From Taxawa tesnikishii (nom. ined.) (Eukaryota > Ascomycota > Dothideomycetes > Dothideales), in assembly GCA_030247885.1 (NCBI GenBank), contig JAPDRO010000016.1, forward strand, positions 310,001-374,000: 64,000 nucleotides of DNA, written 5' to 3'. Below are positions 35,248 to 46,341 of the stretch, piece after piece; the stretch's first letter is position 1; each line of letters opens with the position of its first letter. Made by a program: the position numbers and the translations under genes. Under the pieces are notes generated by a model. That model had not been told where the DNA came from. It did not search any database and was given only the letters and a program-made list of their open reading frames with translations.

Positions 35248-38025
35248 TCAGATCTTCTCAGGCCAACTTCTCTCACATGTGAACTCATCAGCTGCATAAT
35301 ACCAGATGGTGTTACTGCTCGACTGGAGGAGAACCGCGAACCGTTCGTCCCTCTTCACAGTACGATCAGTGTTGTCGACCTCACATAATGCCTCCGTTGG
35401 TTCTGCATTGTAGGAGGTGAACAGATTGTCAGTGGTGGGCGTGGAAAGGATACGCTCCAACCAATGCACGTAACAGTGGACCAGAGCGATGGAACCCTCG
35501 GTGTCACGCTGGTCTTTCCATTTTTGAAGCACATTCCATACCATGGACCGTGGAAATCCAGGTGCCGTGCGAAGAAGTGCTTCGAGAGATCTGACAACGA
35601 CCAGGTTATGCAGCACTCGGTCTGTCGTTTGTTGCATGTGTCCAGATGCGAACACGTCCGCTGCTCTATAGAGGTCACGAACCGGACGTGACCGAATGTC
35701 AAAGGTTTGGCGACCGACACCGCAAACGATCAGCTCCAGGAGTTCCAGGCTGGTTTTGTCATTGTACGGTGCGCACAAAGAGTGCAGCAGAACCTGGCGA
35801 CTTAGAGCCCCGACATCGCGTCCGTATCGGACTTCTGCCGTTGTCACGTCGAGGAGACGTACATTCCAATTGAAAGCTTGTGGGTTTATCGGATCTTGAA
35901 GTGGTTCGTCGAGGACAAGGTCCCACATCGCAACGAGTATACTGTCAGCGGCGGCACCCTCGTCCTGCATGTTGTGATTCTGCAAAACCAGAATGGAGTC
36001 CAGGAGTTCGCGTATGTCTTCGTCACGTTGGACTGTTGCGGCTTTGGCAGCAGTCATCTGCGCGGCCATGTCGGCGAGCTTCTGGTCTTTCTCGGACGCC
36101 GAAGATGCGTGTTTTGAGGTTTCTTGGTTCAAGACGTTCGTGTAAATCTCCATCACATTCCACAAGGCGCCCTTTGTCTCGTCTGCCTGTCTGCGGGCTT
36201 CCTCGCACAATCGTTCTTTCTCTGCCTCCAAGTTGGCAAGATTAATCAGCTTCTCGTCAAGCTCGGCGTTGAGCGCTGGTATGACGTCGTCTCGGTATCT
36301 TGTGAGGTCCTCGATCGAGGCTTCCTGTTCTTCGAGTCTCTTCCTGTCCGCATCGAGATCTGATCTCAACTGTGCTTCGAGGGCTTTTTGTGTCTTTGCG
36401 TTGTCTTCGAGCTCCTTGACACGTTCTCTGAGCCATCTGACTGTGTTTTCGCGGTTTGCGGCTTCGGTTTGCTTGGCGACGAGTTGACCGCGCAGGTCCT
36501 CGAGACGTTGGTCGATGGTGTTGTTCATCTGCGCTTGCAGGTCTTGGTACTTCTGCATGGCCTGCTCTGATTCTCTCCGCGACGTTGCCAGTTTCTGTTG
36601 CAAGTCCAGGATCTCGCGCTCTTTGTCATCTTGCATGGACATCTGAGGCCGCGTTAGCCGTCTTCCCAGTATTGTGAAAGGCAGTCAGTCGGACAGATTG
36701 CCCCGACGCATAGTAGTTAGAATCTTACCTCTTGTACTTTATGTAATGCTTCCAGTTCCGTGAGCTTGTTGTCCTTTTCTGTGGACAAAGCATCCAGGTT
36801 TTCCTTCCACGCTTGATGCTGCTGCTCGATCTGGTTGCGGAATACCTGCGCTTGCTCTTCCCTCTTGCGCTCGGATTCTGCAAGTTTTTTCCTCAACTCG
36901 GTATCCACTGATTGCTGAGAGCTCTTCACAATTGTGAGGGTTTGCACAACGCCTTCCAGCTCGGCCTGTTTTTCGGCCAGCCGATCGGATTGTTCTTTGC
37001 AGAGACCATGGAGCTCTTTGACTCGGTGATACAGTTCGAGCAAGGTCCACTCTTCAGTCGTGGCGGTGCCTGGTAGAAATCAGTATGCAGTTGACAACAC
37101 ATAGCCCGCCGCCCTCAACAACGACAGACGCCCCTCGACCCGGTCGGCAACCCATGAGAGCACCGGCATTAAACTCTGTTTTGTTGGGCTGCTGGGCGCG
37201 AACGTACCATTCATGACAGTTTGCATATCTTCTTTTGATCGAGATCTGTCCGGCTTGAGTGTCTCAGGTATGATCGTTTGCACGCCACCGCTCGTGCCCA
37301 TGAGCTCGGATCGGTTGTAGAACTGCACCGTAGACACCAGAAACACGCGACACAACCGTCTTGTATTGGCCATTGTTTCTCGATTGCGACTACCGGTGGA
37401 AAACTTGTGAAATTGGTTTTCGATACCTGGCAGAATCAGCACAAACTGCCATCAAGACACACAACTCTGGGCAGAAAAGAAATATGCGCCGGTGTTTCGG
37501 TACAGGCAGTGCGGCGGGTGGGAGACCCTTCGAAGAGGCGGCCCGTAGAGAGTGGTTACTCGAGCCATTCGTCGACCGGACGCCTCGGACAACTGCCGCC
37601 AGTTCTCGCAAGCAGCCAGCCGTCCACCGAACGGCCTGTTAGGGGCACCGGAGTCTGATCATGTTTTGCGAAGCAGTACGTACGGTCTTGCAGGCGCTGT
37701 GCATGCGTCCTCCACGTATCGACATCCTTGGCCACGTGTTTCACGACAGGCTGTTGTTCGTTTTCAGTCCGCAATTGCTCGCGCGCTGAATTTTCATTTT
37801 TGATGAAAGCATCGGATCTCATATCCGGGTTTGATTTCCGGAAATCGTCTCTGTACCAGAATCAGCACCACTCCTCCTTTCGACAATGGGATATGGACGT
37901 TACTCTATGTCTTTGGCGCTGACGAGCGACGCCCTTGACTGTATCATGCGCAAGATCTGATTTGTGACTAGACCGTTGTTTTCGGCTTTCCGCAACTCGG
38001 CGGAATACTGGTCTATAGAGGCCAT
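35248..38025 (-). CDS. Unknown coiled-coil protein
   Basis: 747 residues in five exons: 37904-38025, 37850-37684, 37426-37208, 37069-36729 and 36642-35248, with all phases consistent and no frame breaks. It starts MASIDQYSAELRKAENNG. Residues from about 190 to 480 form a long coiled coil rich in Glu, Lys, Gln and Arg (VRWLRERVKELEDNAKTQ, LRSDLDADRKRLEEQEA). The last 250 residues look globular and mostly helical (QVLLHSLCAPYNDKTSLELL, ending NTIWYYAADEFTCERSWPE). No domain recognised. It is divergent from the next gene with only 234 bp between start codons. The 257-nt third-exon intron is long for this window. Confidence 0.75.
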
Positions 38026-38259
38026 GGCGGGATTGATCTTGACGGAGAGAGTTTTAGAAAGAAATAAGGAGTGGGAAGAGATACGACCGCTTTCGCTCGC
38101 ACCCTGAAGCGAGCCACGCGAGCCACGCGAGTCTGATGCGGCTATCGCGTCTCGGCAAGATCGCGTGCCAGATCAGGAAAGCGCGCGTACGCCTAAATGC
38201 CGTCCCTTACGCTTCCAAGTCCGCTCAGCGAACGAACACACAAGCACACTACAGCAAAC
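38026..38259. promoter_or_regulatory. Compact divergent promoter between the two coiled-coil genes
   Basis: 234 bp between two start codons. It contains a 9-bp tandem repeat (GCGAGCCAC) at about 38109-38131, within this shared promoter. Confidence 0.55.
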
Positions 38260-39757
38260 ATGGCACAAAACACTCGTGTCATTCATCACATGGGCTACAC
38301 CCCGACAGGTGGTGATATGGGCGGTGAGATAATCCCGTCGGTAAAAAACAGGTCGGTGTCTCCAAGGATTGGGCAGTCAGTGCCTCGACTGACGGGTTTG
38401 CAAGATCCAACAATCCAGAAAGAAGAGATGTCCTCATGGACATAAGGCAACAATGGATGCAAGAAGCATACAACGAAAGCTTGGACGACTTCATGGTCGA
38501 GATGCACCAAGCCGAATGCGCGCACGCAATAAGATGGGTACAATCTCGACTGCTCGGGACGCGTGAATGGGGGTTCATGCGCGTGCTCTCCTAGCCCAGC
38601 TGCTACCGGAGGTTGTGTCGGCAATACTCGATAACACCCTTCCCGAGAAATGGGTGAAGAATGAGAACAATTTCAGAAGCAAAGTCCGAGCGACATACGT
38701 TCCAACAACACCGGGTCCAGACTTGGACGCTGGGCACTATGTCAACTACCTCGCCAAGGAGGATGGAACAGGACTCACCGTGAAAGAATACAACACATTC
38801 ATCTGCGGCATGGATTGGGCCTGCAAGACAATCATGGGAGTGGGCAACCTTGCCCGAAGAAACCAAGACGTAGCACAAAAGATGCAGGCGTTCGCGGACG
38901 GCATAACCGCGGAATACGCACAACTCACCAATGGTCGAAACATTTCCGAGTTGGTGACGGACAGTTCCCGCAAGAATCTCGAGCAGTTCGTCCAAGTCAA
39001 CAGAAATCGAGTTCTGTACTGGGCAAAGCTTCGCAACACGCACATCATGCTCCCCGGGAGGTCGGTGAGAGCAAAAACGTGAGAGAGTGTTGCAAAGAGC
39101 ACCAGCAAACGGGTGAAGGTTCTCCAAAGATCTTCCGCCTGGCTCAGTGCGTGTTGCACTATCTTGGAATGGAGTGGAAGTGCAAGTTCCAGATGTTCGC
39201 GTTCCGGATCTTCAAAAGTCTCAAACCGGAACACGCATCCATCGGAGAATCACTGCTGAGCCAGATGTGTGCGTCGTACGCGAGTTACGGTGGCTTCAAC
39301 TTTGTCCAGGCCGGCATCTCCGTCGCGGCCGTGGAGGAGATGACAGTGGACGAGTGGTACACCACATGCGACCAGGCCCGCGCCGAAGGCATCGTGGACG
39401 TTATGTCGGCAAACATCTCCGAGATAGAGAAGATGTACAAAGACAGGATTGCGAAAGCCAAGGTAAGCTGACATACCGCGATGGTGATTGTTGCGTGAGC
39501 ATGCATTAACGATCGCTCAGGAAGGCATCAGGCTAAACCAGTTGAACAAAGAAGTCCAGGAGGCCAGAGCCGAGACCAAGAGGTTGGAGGAGGACCTCGT
39601 TCGCAAAGTCGACCTATTCGAAAAGCAAAGCGAGAAAGTCATGCAGTCGGCGTTGAAGCTGAAAGAAGCCAAGACCCAGCGAGACGCTGAAGACGAAGAA
39701 GTGTGCTCGCTCTTGGAAAACTTCCTCGCAGAACTGGAAAAGCTACCGGACGAATAG
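38260..39757 (+). CDS. Unknown protein with C-terminal coiled coil
   Basis: About 480 residues. It starts MAQNTRVIHHMGYTPTGG. The central part reads VLMDIRQQWMQEAYNESLDD, LLPEVVSAILDNTLPEKWVK, NYLAKEDGTGLTVKEYNTF and YLGMEWKCKFQMFAFRIFKS. A coiled coil (LNKEVQEARAETKRLEEDL) ends the protein at FLAELEKLPDE. An intron at 39463-39520 is clear. Reading it through needs three one-base corrections, at an A run (38345-38350), a G run (38570-38574) and a C/G run (39052-39058). No domain recognised. It is paired head-to-head with the 747-residue coiled-coil gene, so co-expression is plausible. Confidence 0.65.
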
Positions 39758-39892
39758 CTTCGGTACAGCACACAAGCATCGACACAACCGGCAGCCCTTG
39801 AGCGTACAGCATTTCGACTTTACTTGATCAGTTGGAAGACTCGTCGGAGCAGGACGTAGGAGTGCAGGAAGTGTCGCATTTTGTCTTTCGTC

Positions 39893-39960
39893 TTTTTGCT
39901 GTCACCTTTTTGCTGTCGCCTTTTTGCTGTCGCCTTTTTGCTGTCGCCTTTTTGCTGTCG
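39893..39960 (+). repeat. 14-bp tandem repeat (TTTTTGCTGTCGCC)x5
   Basis: Five copies in a row, the first with a single change, in the 3' flank of the preceding gene. Confidence 0.95.
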
Positions 39961-41484
39961 TTTCAAATGAGGCTTTCTTGAAAGGATCCTCTTAGGTTAC
40001 CTATCAAAAGGTGCTTGCGAGTGTACACCGTCCGCCGCGACGAGTGCATCACCGCCGTCAGGGTACCATATAGGGTCTTTCTCTTTCCATTCCGTTGACG
40101 ATCATGAGATGGCTGAGCTACGGGCTACCTGTTATTCAGAGTACTCCGCTGCGTTTGCCGTTTGGCTGTCTACAACAGTAGATGTGATGTTTTTCTCTTT
40201 AAATATGCAGAGGTGGCTGTACGGTGACAATTCGGTCTGTCAAATAGGAGCATGAATAAATGGATGTTTACGTTCTGTTCGATCGTCAGTACACCACTAC
40301 ACTAGCAGAGTTTCGTGAGGCAGGTGATAGGAAAGGGGTGAACGATAAGCTACGCCTCAACAGCTGAGCCCGAACGGTAGAATGTGTTGTGCGCCTGTCT
40401 TCAAGCATATACTGTGCCGCTTTGTCGAGGGGACATACGGCTGTGGGAAAGCAGGGCTAGTGGTGTAGGGTGCCAGACAGCGGGACAGAACTTGGCAGAC
40501 AGTAGGTCTCACTCTCGACCGAATATATCCACAACAAACGGTCTGAACGGTTGTAGATTGGTATCAATTGGGAGACAAGAGTTTCTATGCTCGAGAATGA
40601 TGTAAATTGGTATGGTATCGCATCCCAGGACCGAGGAAACATGGGAAAACGAAAGGCCTTTGTCCGTCGACTTCTGGCACCGTGTCTGGGCAAGCTTGTT
40701 CCAACTTCAACCCAGACAACGTGCCGCAAGAACACATCAAATGGGACACTGTCTGGGTGTTCGTACGCCTCTACGCCCTCCTCGACACTGCCAACAGTAG
40801 ACTTTTGTGGTGGTGAGAGTTCTGTCTCTTGAAAGAGTAGGATGTTTGATAAAGGACGGTACATCTGTTTGCTATATAACCAGGTGAAGAGTGGTGTATT
40901 GAAGAGCTTGTTGTGGACGAGATCACGACCCGATTGGCCTTTGAAAACGACAAGAGGTAGTTCTCCAAGGCGCAGGTAAAGACTTTCTTTCCAATCGTGA
41001 CTGGAAGAATGGTTAACGGCGGATCAGATCTATAGCCAAATGAGAACGAGCGACGCGTTTATCGGCGTTTTGATGACGGGCATTCAGGACGAGTGCTCGG
41101 TTCGTTCGGGCATAAACGCGTAGTTGTAAGAGACAAAGGAGATCCACGAGCAAACTGACTCAGTCTGGTCTGCAATAATTGAGTCAAGGTTAGGGATAGA
41201 AGAAACAAGGACCAAAGAAAGCTTCCATGAGGCCCAACTTACACGGTGGGGAGACAGGGAGTTCGCAGGAGCTTTTATAGTCAAAGAACGGTCTGGGAAA
41301 TGTTCAATGGTTGCGTTGACCTCAAGAGACGATCAAGGAAAGTCCTTAAAACGGGTCGCCAGTAGTAAGATCCTTTCGCTGTTCTCTTCGCTTTGCCTGC
41401 ATTGGTCAAGCACATCATACATACTGTACGACTAAGAGCATGCCTTCTTAAGTGATCGGCATTGCTTCGGCCTTGGCAGCCACG
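39961..41484. other. Intergenic, no gene supported
   Basis: Upstream DNA of zinc copy B. Open frames up to 135 codons (40457-40864, minus) have no features. A clean direct or inverted duplication with the region around copy A is not visible beyond the leader at 41485-41565. Confidence 0.4.
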
Positions 41485-41565
41485 TGTAGCAGGCAGTAGG
41501 TGAAGAACTCGTCTCTCTTCACCCGCGTCTCTTCCCAAACCATTCTTTTCAAAAACCATATCAAG

Positions 41566-43160
41566 ATGGCACAACAACCATTGGATATGGACGCCTTTTA
41601 AGGCATCTAGCACAAATAGATCAAAACCTGCAAGCCCTGGAGCGGCCCTCGCAGCCGAATCGCAATCCACCGCAATCTAGGCCAGACGTGTCGCAATCGC
41701 AGCAACGCGGTCAGCCACAAGCAGAAATCGAAGAGCTCCCAGACTTCCGGCCGCGTGCTCAGGCTAGAACTGCAAGTCTATCCATTTCATCTTTGTTGGT
41801 GTCAGACTGACCAAATGCCAGGTTCGAAACTATACACAAACAAGGTCGCAACTCGCAACCCAACCAGCAACACCTGGACTGAGCTCACTCGAGTTTCCGT
41901 CCACCACAACAGCAACAACAACACAAGGTATGTTTGCGTTTCCATCTGAGTGGCAGGGTCCTTCGAGCAGCACTTACACGTTTACAGGAACGGCACGCTG
42001 GGACGCATACAGCAACGCCACGCATGTGGCTGCGCAGAGCGGCCCTTCAAGTAGCTCATACGCTCACAGGGCGGTCGCGCCTCCGCCGATCATTAATACT
42101 GCCATCAGTAGGGAGGTCAAGTTTCCGACACGCCTGACCGCCTGACGCGGCAACAGGCTGAAATCCAGTTCTCCCTATCAAGAAAGATGAGGCATGACAA
42201 TGAGAAGCGCGGATGGTGGCTGCGTTGCGTGCGCTGCGTCTACCTCCGCCACTGGGATTGCAATCACGAATCTCCATGCGGGAGATGTCAAGAAAAAATA
42301 ACCCTGCACGGGCTGACAGGCCAGCAAAGGGACAGCATGTGCACATACGTGGTGTGTTCGAAGTACTTCAATGCCAAGTCCTGCCCATTGGGAAAAGGCA
42401 AATGTCACTACTTGCACAAATGGCAACTAGAAGAACTCATAAAGAGTGGAAAAGTCTTTGAGTTGTTCGAGTAAGTTCATCCAAGCAGGAACACCATTTG
42501 TGCTTTCCATCTTTCATGTAACTGATGGGCTTGTGTTCAGGTTGCCCGCAGTGAAAATCCTCGCCACACACATCCCAGTACTCCCAGAGGAGGAGTGGAG
42601 AAGACGACATAGAGCCATGGGCGGTTCAGTTATTTCAACCCTGGGTCTGGAACAAGATGTCCCAGCTGGACCGAGGATACCTGATCGACGAGCAGTTCGT
42701 CAAATGGTGCAAGCCTCCTACCAATAAGATGTCAGAAAGTCACAATCGGCCAATGACGCGAGAGGCCGACGTCCAGATGCGCGAGCAGAGGACGCAAAGC
42801 CAAAACGAGGCCGACAAGGCCGCGGAAGCAGCCGCTGCTGCCACAATCCCACCGAAAGGAAAGCAAAAGGCGGCAGCACCCCGTCCAAGAGCGAGCTTTT
42901 CATACAAGAATACAAGGGCGTCTATGGCCTCGCCGCCATCCTGGACGCCATGGACTTACTCAATATCAAGACCGGCTGGTCTGAAGAAGACTCGTCGATA
43001 GACGACTTGTCTGACAAGGACATAGTGAAGCTTGGGTGGTACCTGGTAAGTACAGCGGCCGTGACTGCGTACGAATCACAACTGACATGTAATACAGAGG
43101 GATTGGGTTGACCCGTTGGAAGGCAAGACTCGTCCAGAGTCTCCTGAGCCTGAGGAGTAG
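41566..43160 (+). CDS. Composite zinc-binding protein, copy B (several frame breaks)
   Basis: Paralogue of the gene at 32652-34132. Start MAQQPLDMDAF matches MAELPDMDS of copy A, and HLAQIDQNLQAL matches QLAQLNQQLQAM. The cysteine region is CVRCVYLRHWDCNHESPCGRC, then CTYVVC and the CCCH part ending KSCPLGKGKCHYLHKW, with the same spacing as copy A. The C-terminal block FIQEYKGVYGLAAILDAMDL matches copy A. Introns near 41776-41821, 42473-42540 and about 43046-43098 are likely. At least four single-base breaks are needed: a T run at 41596-41599, near 42124-42130, near 42595 and a C run near 42878. It is either a decaying copy or the same base-loss errors seen elsewhere; the exact protein is uncertain. 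Confidence 0.6.
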
Positions 43161-43217
43161 ACAAGGAGGAGTTTGCGGGAGGGAGGATTGGGTAAGGGAG
43201 CGCTGGAGATGTGGTGG

Positions 43218-43340
43218 TTGTTCTTGTTCTTGTTTCCGTTCCTGTTCTTGTTTCTGTCCTTGTTCTTGTTTTTGTTCTTCTTCGTGTTCTTTCCTTGTTC
43301 TTGTTTCTGTTCTTCCTCATGTTCTTTTCTTATTCATGTT
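43218..43340 (+). repeat. TTCTTG-rich pyrimidine repeat
   Basis: About 120 bp of imperfect TTCTTG/TTCTTGTTTC units, just 3' of copy B. Confidence 0.85.
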
Positions 43341-43365
43341 AGTCGGTTTCCGTTTCGAAAAGGTT

Positions 43366-43391
43366 GATGGAGTCTTCGTGACCCACAGCTT
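43366..43391 (+). repeat. Direct repeat, first copy
   Basis: A 26-27 bp unit with core GATGGAGTCTTCGTGACCCA, repeated at 43457-43483 with one mismatch. Function unknown. Confidence 0.85.
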
Positions 43392-43456
43392 TTCATGGAA
43401 AAGTCAAACGATTCACGGTTTCGTGATTCTTTGCTTTCCACTTTTTTCGAGAAGTC

Positions 43457-43483
43457 GATGGAGTCTTCGTGACCCACGGCTTT
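43457..43483 (+). repeat. Direct repeat, second copy
   Basis: Second copy of the unit at 43366-43391, about 91 bp downstream, same orientation. Surrounding bases (TTTCGA-rich) are also alike. Confidence 0.85.
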
Positions 43484-43705
43484 CCGTTTCCTTTTAACAC
43501 GTTGGTTTTTGTCATATCACATGTAAGTTAGTCTGCAGAGAATCATGGTGGCTTGAGTTACCTCAACAAATCGCATGCATGAAATAATGGTATAGTCCCA
43601 TAAGTGTCCCCAAAAGCGGCAAGGGCGTTGCTGCTGCTCTCACCGTCTATTCAATCGGTTCGTTGCGCAGTCGCGTTGCCCCAGGGTCCAGCAGCCCAGT
43701 AGATG

Positions 43706-45994
43706 CTATACACCATTTACGTCCGCCATCGGCACATCTCCCCCATCCTCCCTCCGCGTCTCGAATGCCACCGTGATGATGGCTACCTTCCTCCCAACGG
43801 CGAAGACCAAACTCCTCCCCTCGGCATCCCAACTCAAGCTAGGCTCGTTTGGCGGCGGCTCCTCTCCATCGACCATCTCTTCATCATTGCCCCACTGCGC
43901 ACTCGCCGCCCGCCACCTCATCACCAACACGCATCCCAACCCTTCTCCATGGCCCGCGAATTCATCGGGTGGGTTAGTGTTCATGTCCCAAACCTTAACG
44001 CTCTTGTCGCTGCTCACGGCGAGGTACGTGCCGTCGGGGCTCCAAGCAAGCGCGAACGCCTCTTCCCTATCCATTTCTAGGGTTTGGATTTGATCCGAAA
44101 AACATCTCTCGTTGTTCACAGGATAGACGCAAGCGGCGCCCGTGGAGTAGGCGACGGCAAGGCGGGACGGTTCGTTGGTTGTAGATGCGGAAGGTGTGGG
44201 TTTGAAAGCGATGGCGTTGATTCCATTGTGCTCTGGATCCGAGACCAGGAAGTCCGGGAGTGGTCGTAAGGAATCGGATGTCCGAGTGAAGACGGCTATG
44301 ACTCTTTCCTGTTGTTGTGCGAGGACAGCAACGAGCGGGTGAGATGAGTCGTACCGAATCTTGTCCCAGTTTTTGTCGGTCGGATGAGATAGTCGTGGGA
44401 TCAGGTTGCGAATACCGTTGGATGCGATTGTGTCTTCTGCTGCATCATCTACGCCGGATACTGAGAGGTCCAAGTCGTGGAACTCGATGCGGTTGTTGCC
44501 GCATATGACGAAGGACGTTTCCGTCACCCAGACTGCGTCGTACACCGGCGAGTCAAAGATTCTGAATGCAAAGGGAGTGGAGTGTCCGGTACTGTGAGGA
44601 GTCAGTGCACGCATTGCAGATGGGCTGCGCCGGACAAGGTCAAGGATGCTCTGACAGTCCTCTGCTCGTTGCTTGACGGCCCTAATCTCCCCTGAGAGTT
44701 TGGCCGTAGAGAGTGCAATAGCGTGGCAGAGAAAGGCAAACAGAACGGGGTAGAGCAGGCGACTGCAGGCGAACAAGGAGAATCGAAAAGAGTAGCTCAC
44801 CTGCTCCTTACATCCCAGACCTCGACAAACCCCTCCTAAGGTCAGCCGACACGCTCACGCTGAGAAGATACTTCCCAGATGAATCGTATCGAAGTGCCAT
44901 GATCATGCCACCGGGCTTTAAGAGATACGGGTGAAGGTCGTAGAACCGTTTCACGCCCTTCCCGTACCAGTCGAACATGCGGTGCGTGGGTTCGCGACTC
45001 CCGTTGATTTGGCGGGGCATCTGCAGCGCGCAGGTGACGTACCGACCGGTAGGATGCCAGCACGCCGCGCTCACCACGGTGTTGTCGGGGAGGATCTTTT
45101 CCGCATCATCGTGGGTAACCTGCACCACCTTGTCAGTTGCACGATGGTTTGATGGTCTGGTGAAGGAGACAAGGGGACGAGGAAATGAGTCAGATGCTCA
45201 CATCTTGACCGCCACTCTGCTCCGATGTGGGCACGTTGTAGAAGCGGCATATCGACTCACCGACAGTGAGCAGTGCAGGTGTCATTGCGGGTTGCGGATT
45301 CCACGCTGCGTTGAATATCGCGCTTTCCGGCTGTTCCATTGTCCAGTACATGGTTTTGGTTTTGGGCTTGGCTTTCTTCTCCGTCTGCGTACCGGAAGAC
45401 GCGGTTTCGATCCTGGGCGCATCTTCCACCTGTGCCGTCTCGACTTCGGACTGTCCGGGCTCAGTTTCGGCCTGCGCTGTGCTTTCCGCGTCGTCTTGGA
45501 CCTTGTCAACGTCCATTGCATCGCCGTTGACCTGAGCTCCGTCGCCATGACTCCTCCTTGCACGCTTGGCGGCGGGTGTAGGGAAATCGTCGTTGTCTGC
45601 AGCCTGTGCTATGCTGGCTCTGCTTCGCGCGGGTGCCTGGTTGTTGGTGATCTGCGTAGAGGCGCGTCTGTCCACGTTGGCGTCCAACACATGGTAGCGC
45701 TTGACTTGGCTTGTGACGGAGGACGTTAGGCGATCGTGATACAAGCCGTCTTGGATTATGTTGACGAGATCGTGCTGTCTGACTTGCGGCGCGAAAGGCA
45801 GGCTTTCGGGGTCGCGGTACTCAATCGGACGGTGCCAGTCATTGTACAAGGCCTTTGCAGCGTTCTCATGGCCGGCTTCCTGCAAGTAGCGTACTGCGCG
45901 AGATGTCAGTGTCACAAAGACTGTTGTTGTCGGCTAGCTCGGGACACATACAGACGAGGTAGTTGATATGATCGGAACCGAGAGCCTCTCCCAT
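43706..45994 (-). CDS. LisH-WD40 protein (TBL1/Sif2-like)
   Basis: About 649 residues in four exons: 45952-45994, 45202-45893, 44801-45128 and 43706-44591. The N-terminus carries a LisH motif (GSDHINYLVLRYLQEAGHEN). An acidic, low-complexity region with a basic KRARRS stretch follows, then WD40 repeats (SAIFNAAWNPQPAMTPALL, VSAACWHPTGRYVTCAL, AFALAWSPDGTYLAVSS then KSVKVWDMNTNP). LisH-WD40 proteins of the TBL1/Sif2 type sit in histone-deacetylase complexes such as SET3; assignment here rests on architecture. One base is missing at the run 44830-44833, after which GFVEVWDVRSR reads correctly. The intron at 44592-44800 is 209 nt. Confidence 0.8.
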
Positions 45995-46341
45995 CGCGCT
46001 ATACCAAGAGATGAAATGACAGACGCGAGAAAGCGGGCGTGGATTTGCAGCGAATGCGCAATGTGGAATGGAGTTGGGCGGTAATGGAGCGAGTAATGTG
46101 TGGTATGGGTGTCTTTGTGCCGGTACCTTTGCAGACGGACGACTTGAGATTGCGCTAGATCTGCAACAGCGCCAGGCCCGTCCACGCCGGTGCGCGATTC
46201 CTGGGGAAAGGGAAAGGGACATGTGCGGCTGAAACTACGGTGGGTAAATTAGGCCAATGACATACGACCAAGGGACACCCCAGCAAACAACAGCTCTATA
46301 CAACGACTACACAACACCAAAAACATCCAGGATACGCGCAG
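45995..46341. promoter_or_regulatory. Divergent promoter, LisH-WD40/TMEM115-like
   Basis: 347 bp between start codons of two divergent genes. Confidence 0.5.

Noticed and set aside
38325-38352. 28-nt GT-AG intron in the 38 kb coiled-coil gene
   Set aside because: Too short for a spliceosomal intron in this window; a missing A in the run at 38345-38350 explains the frame change.
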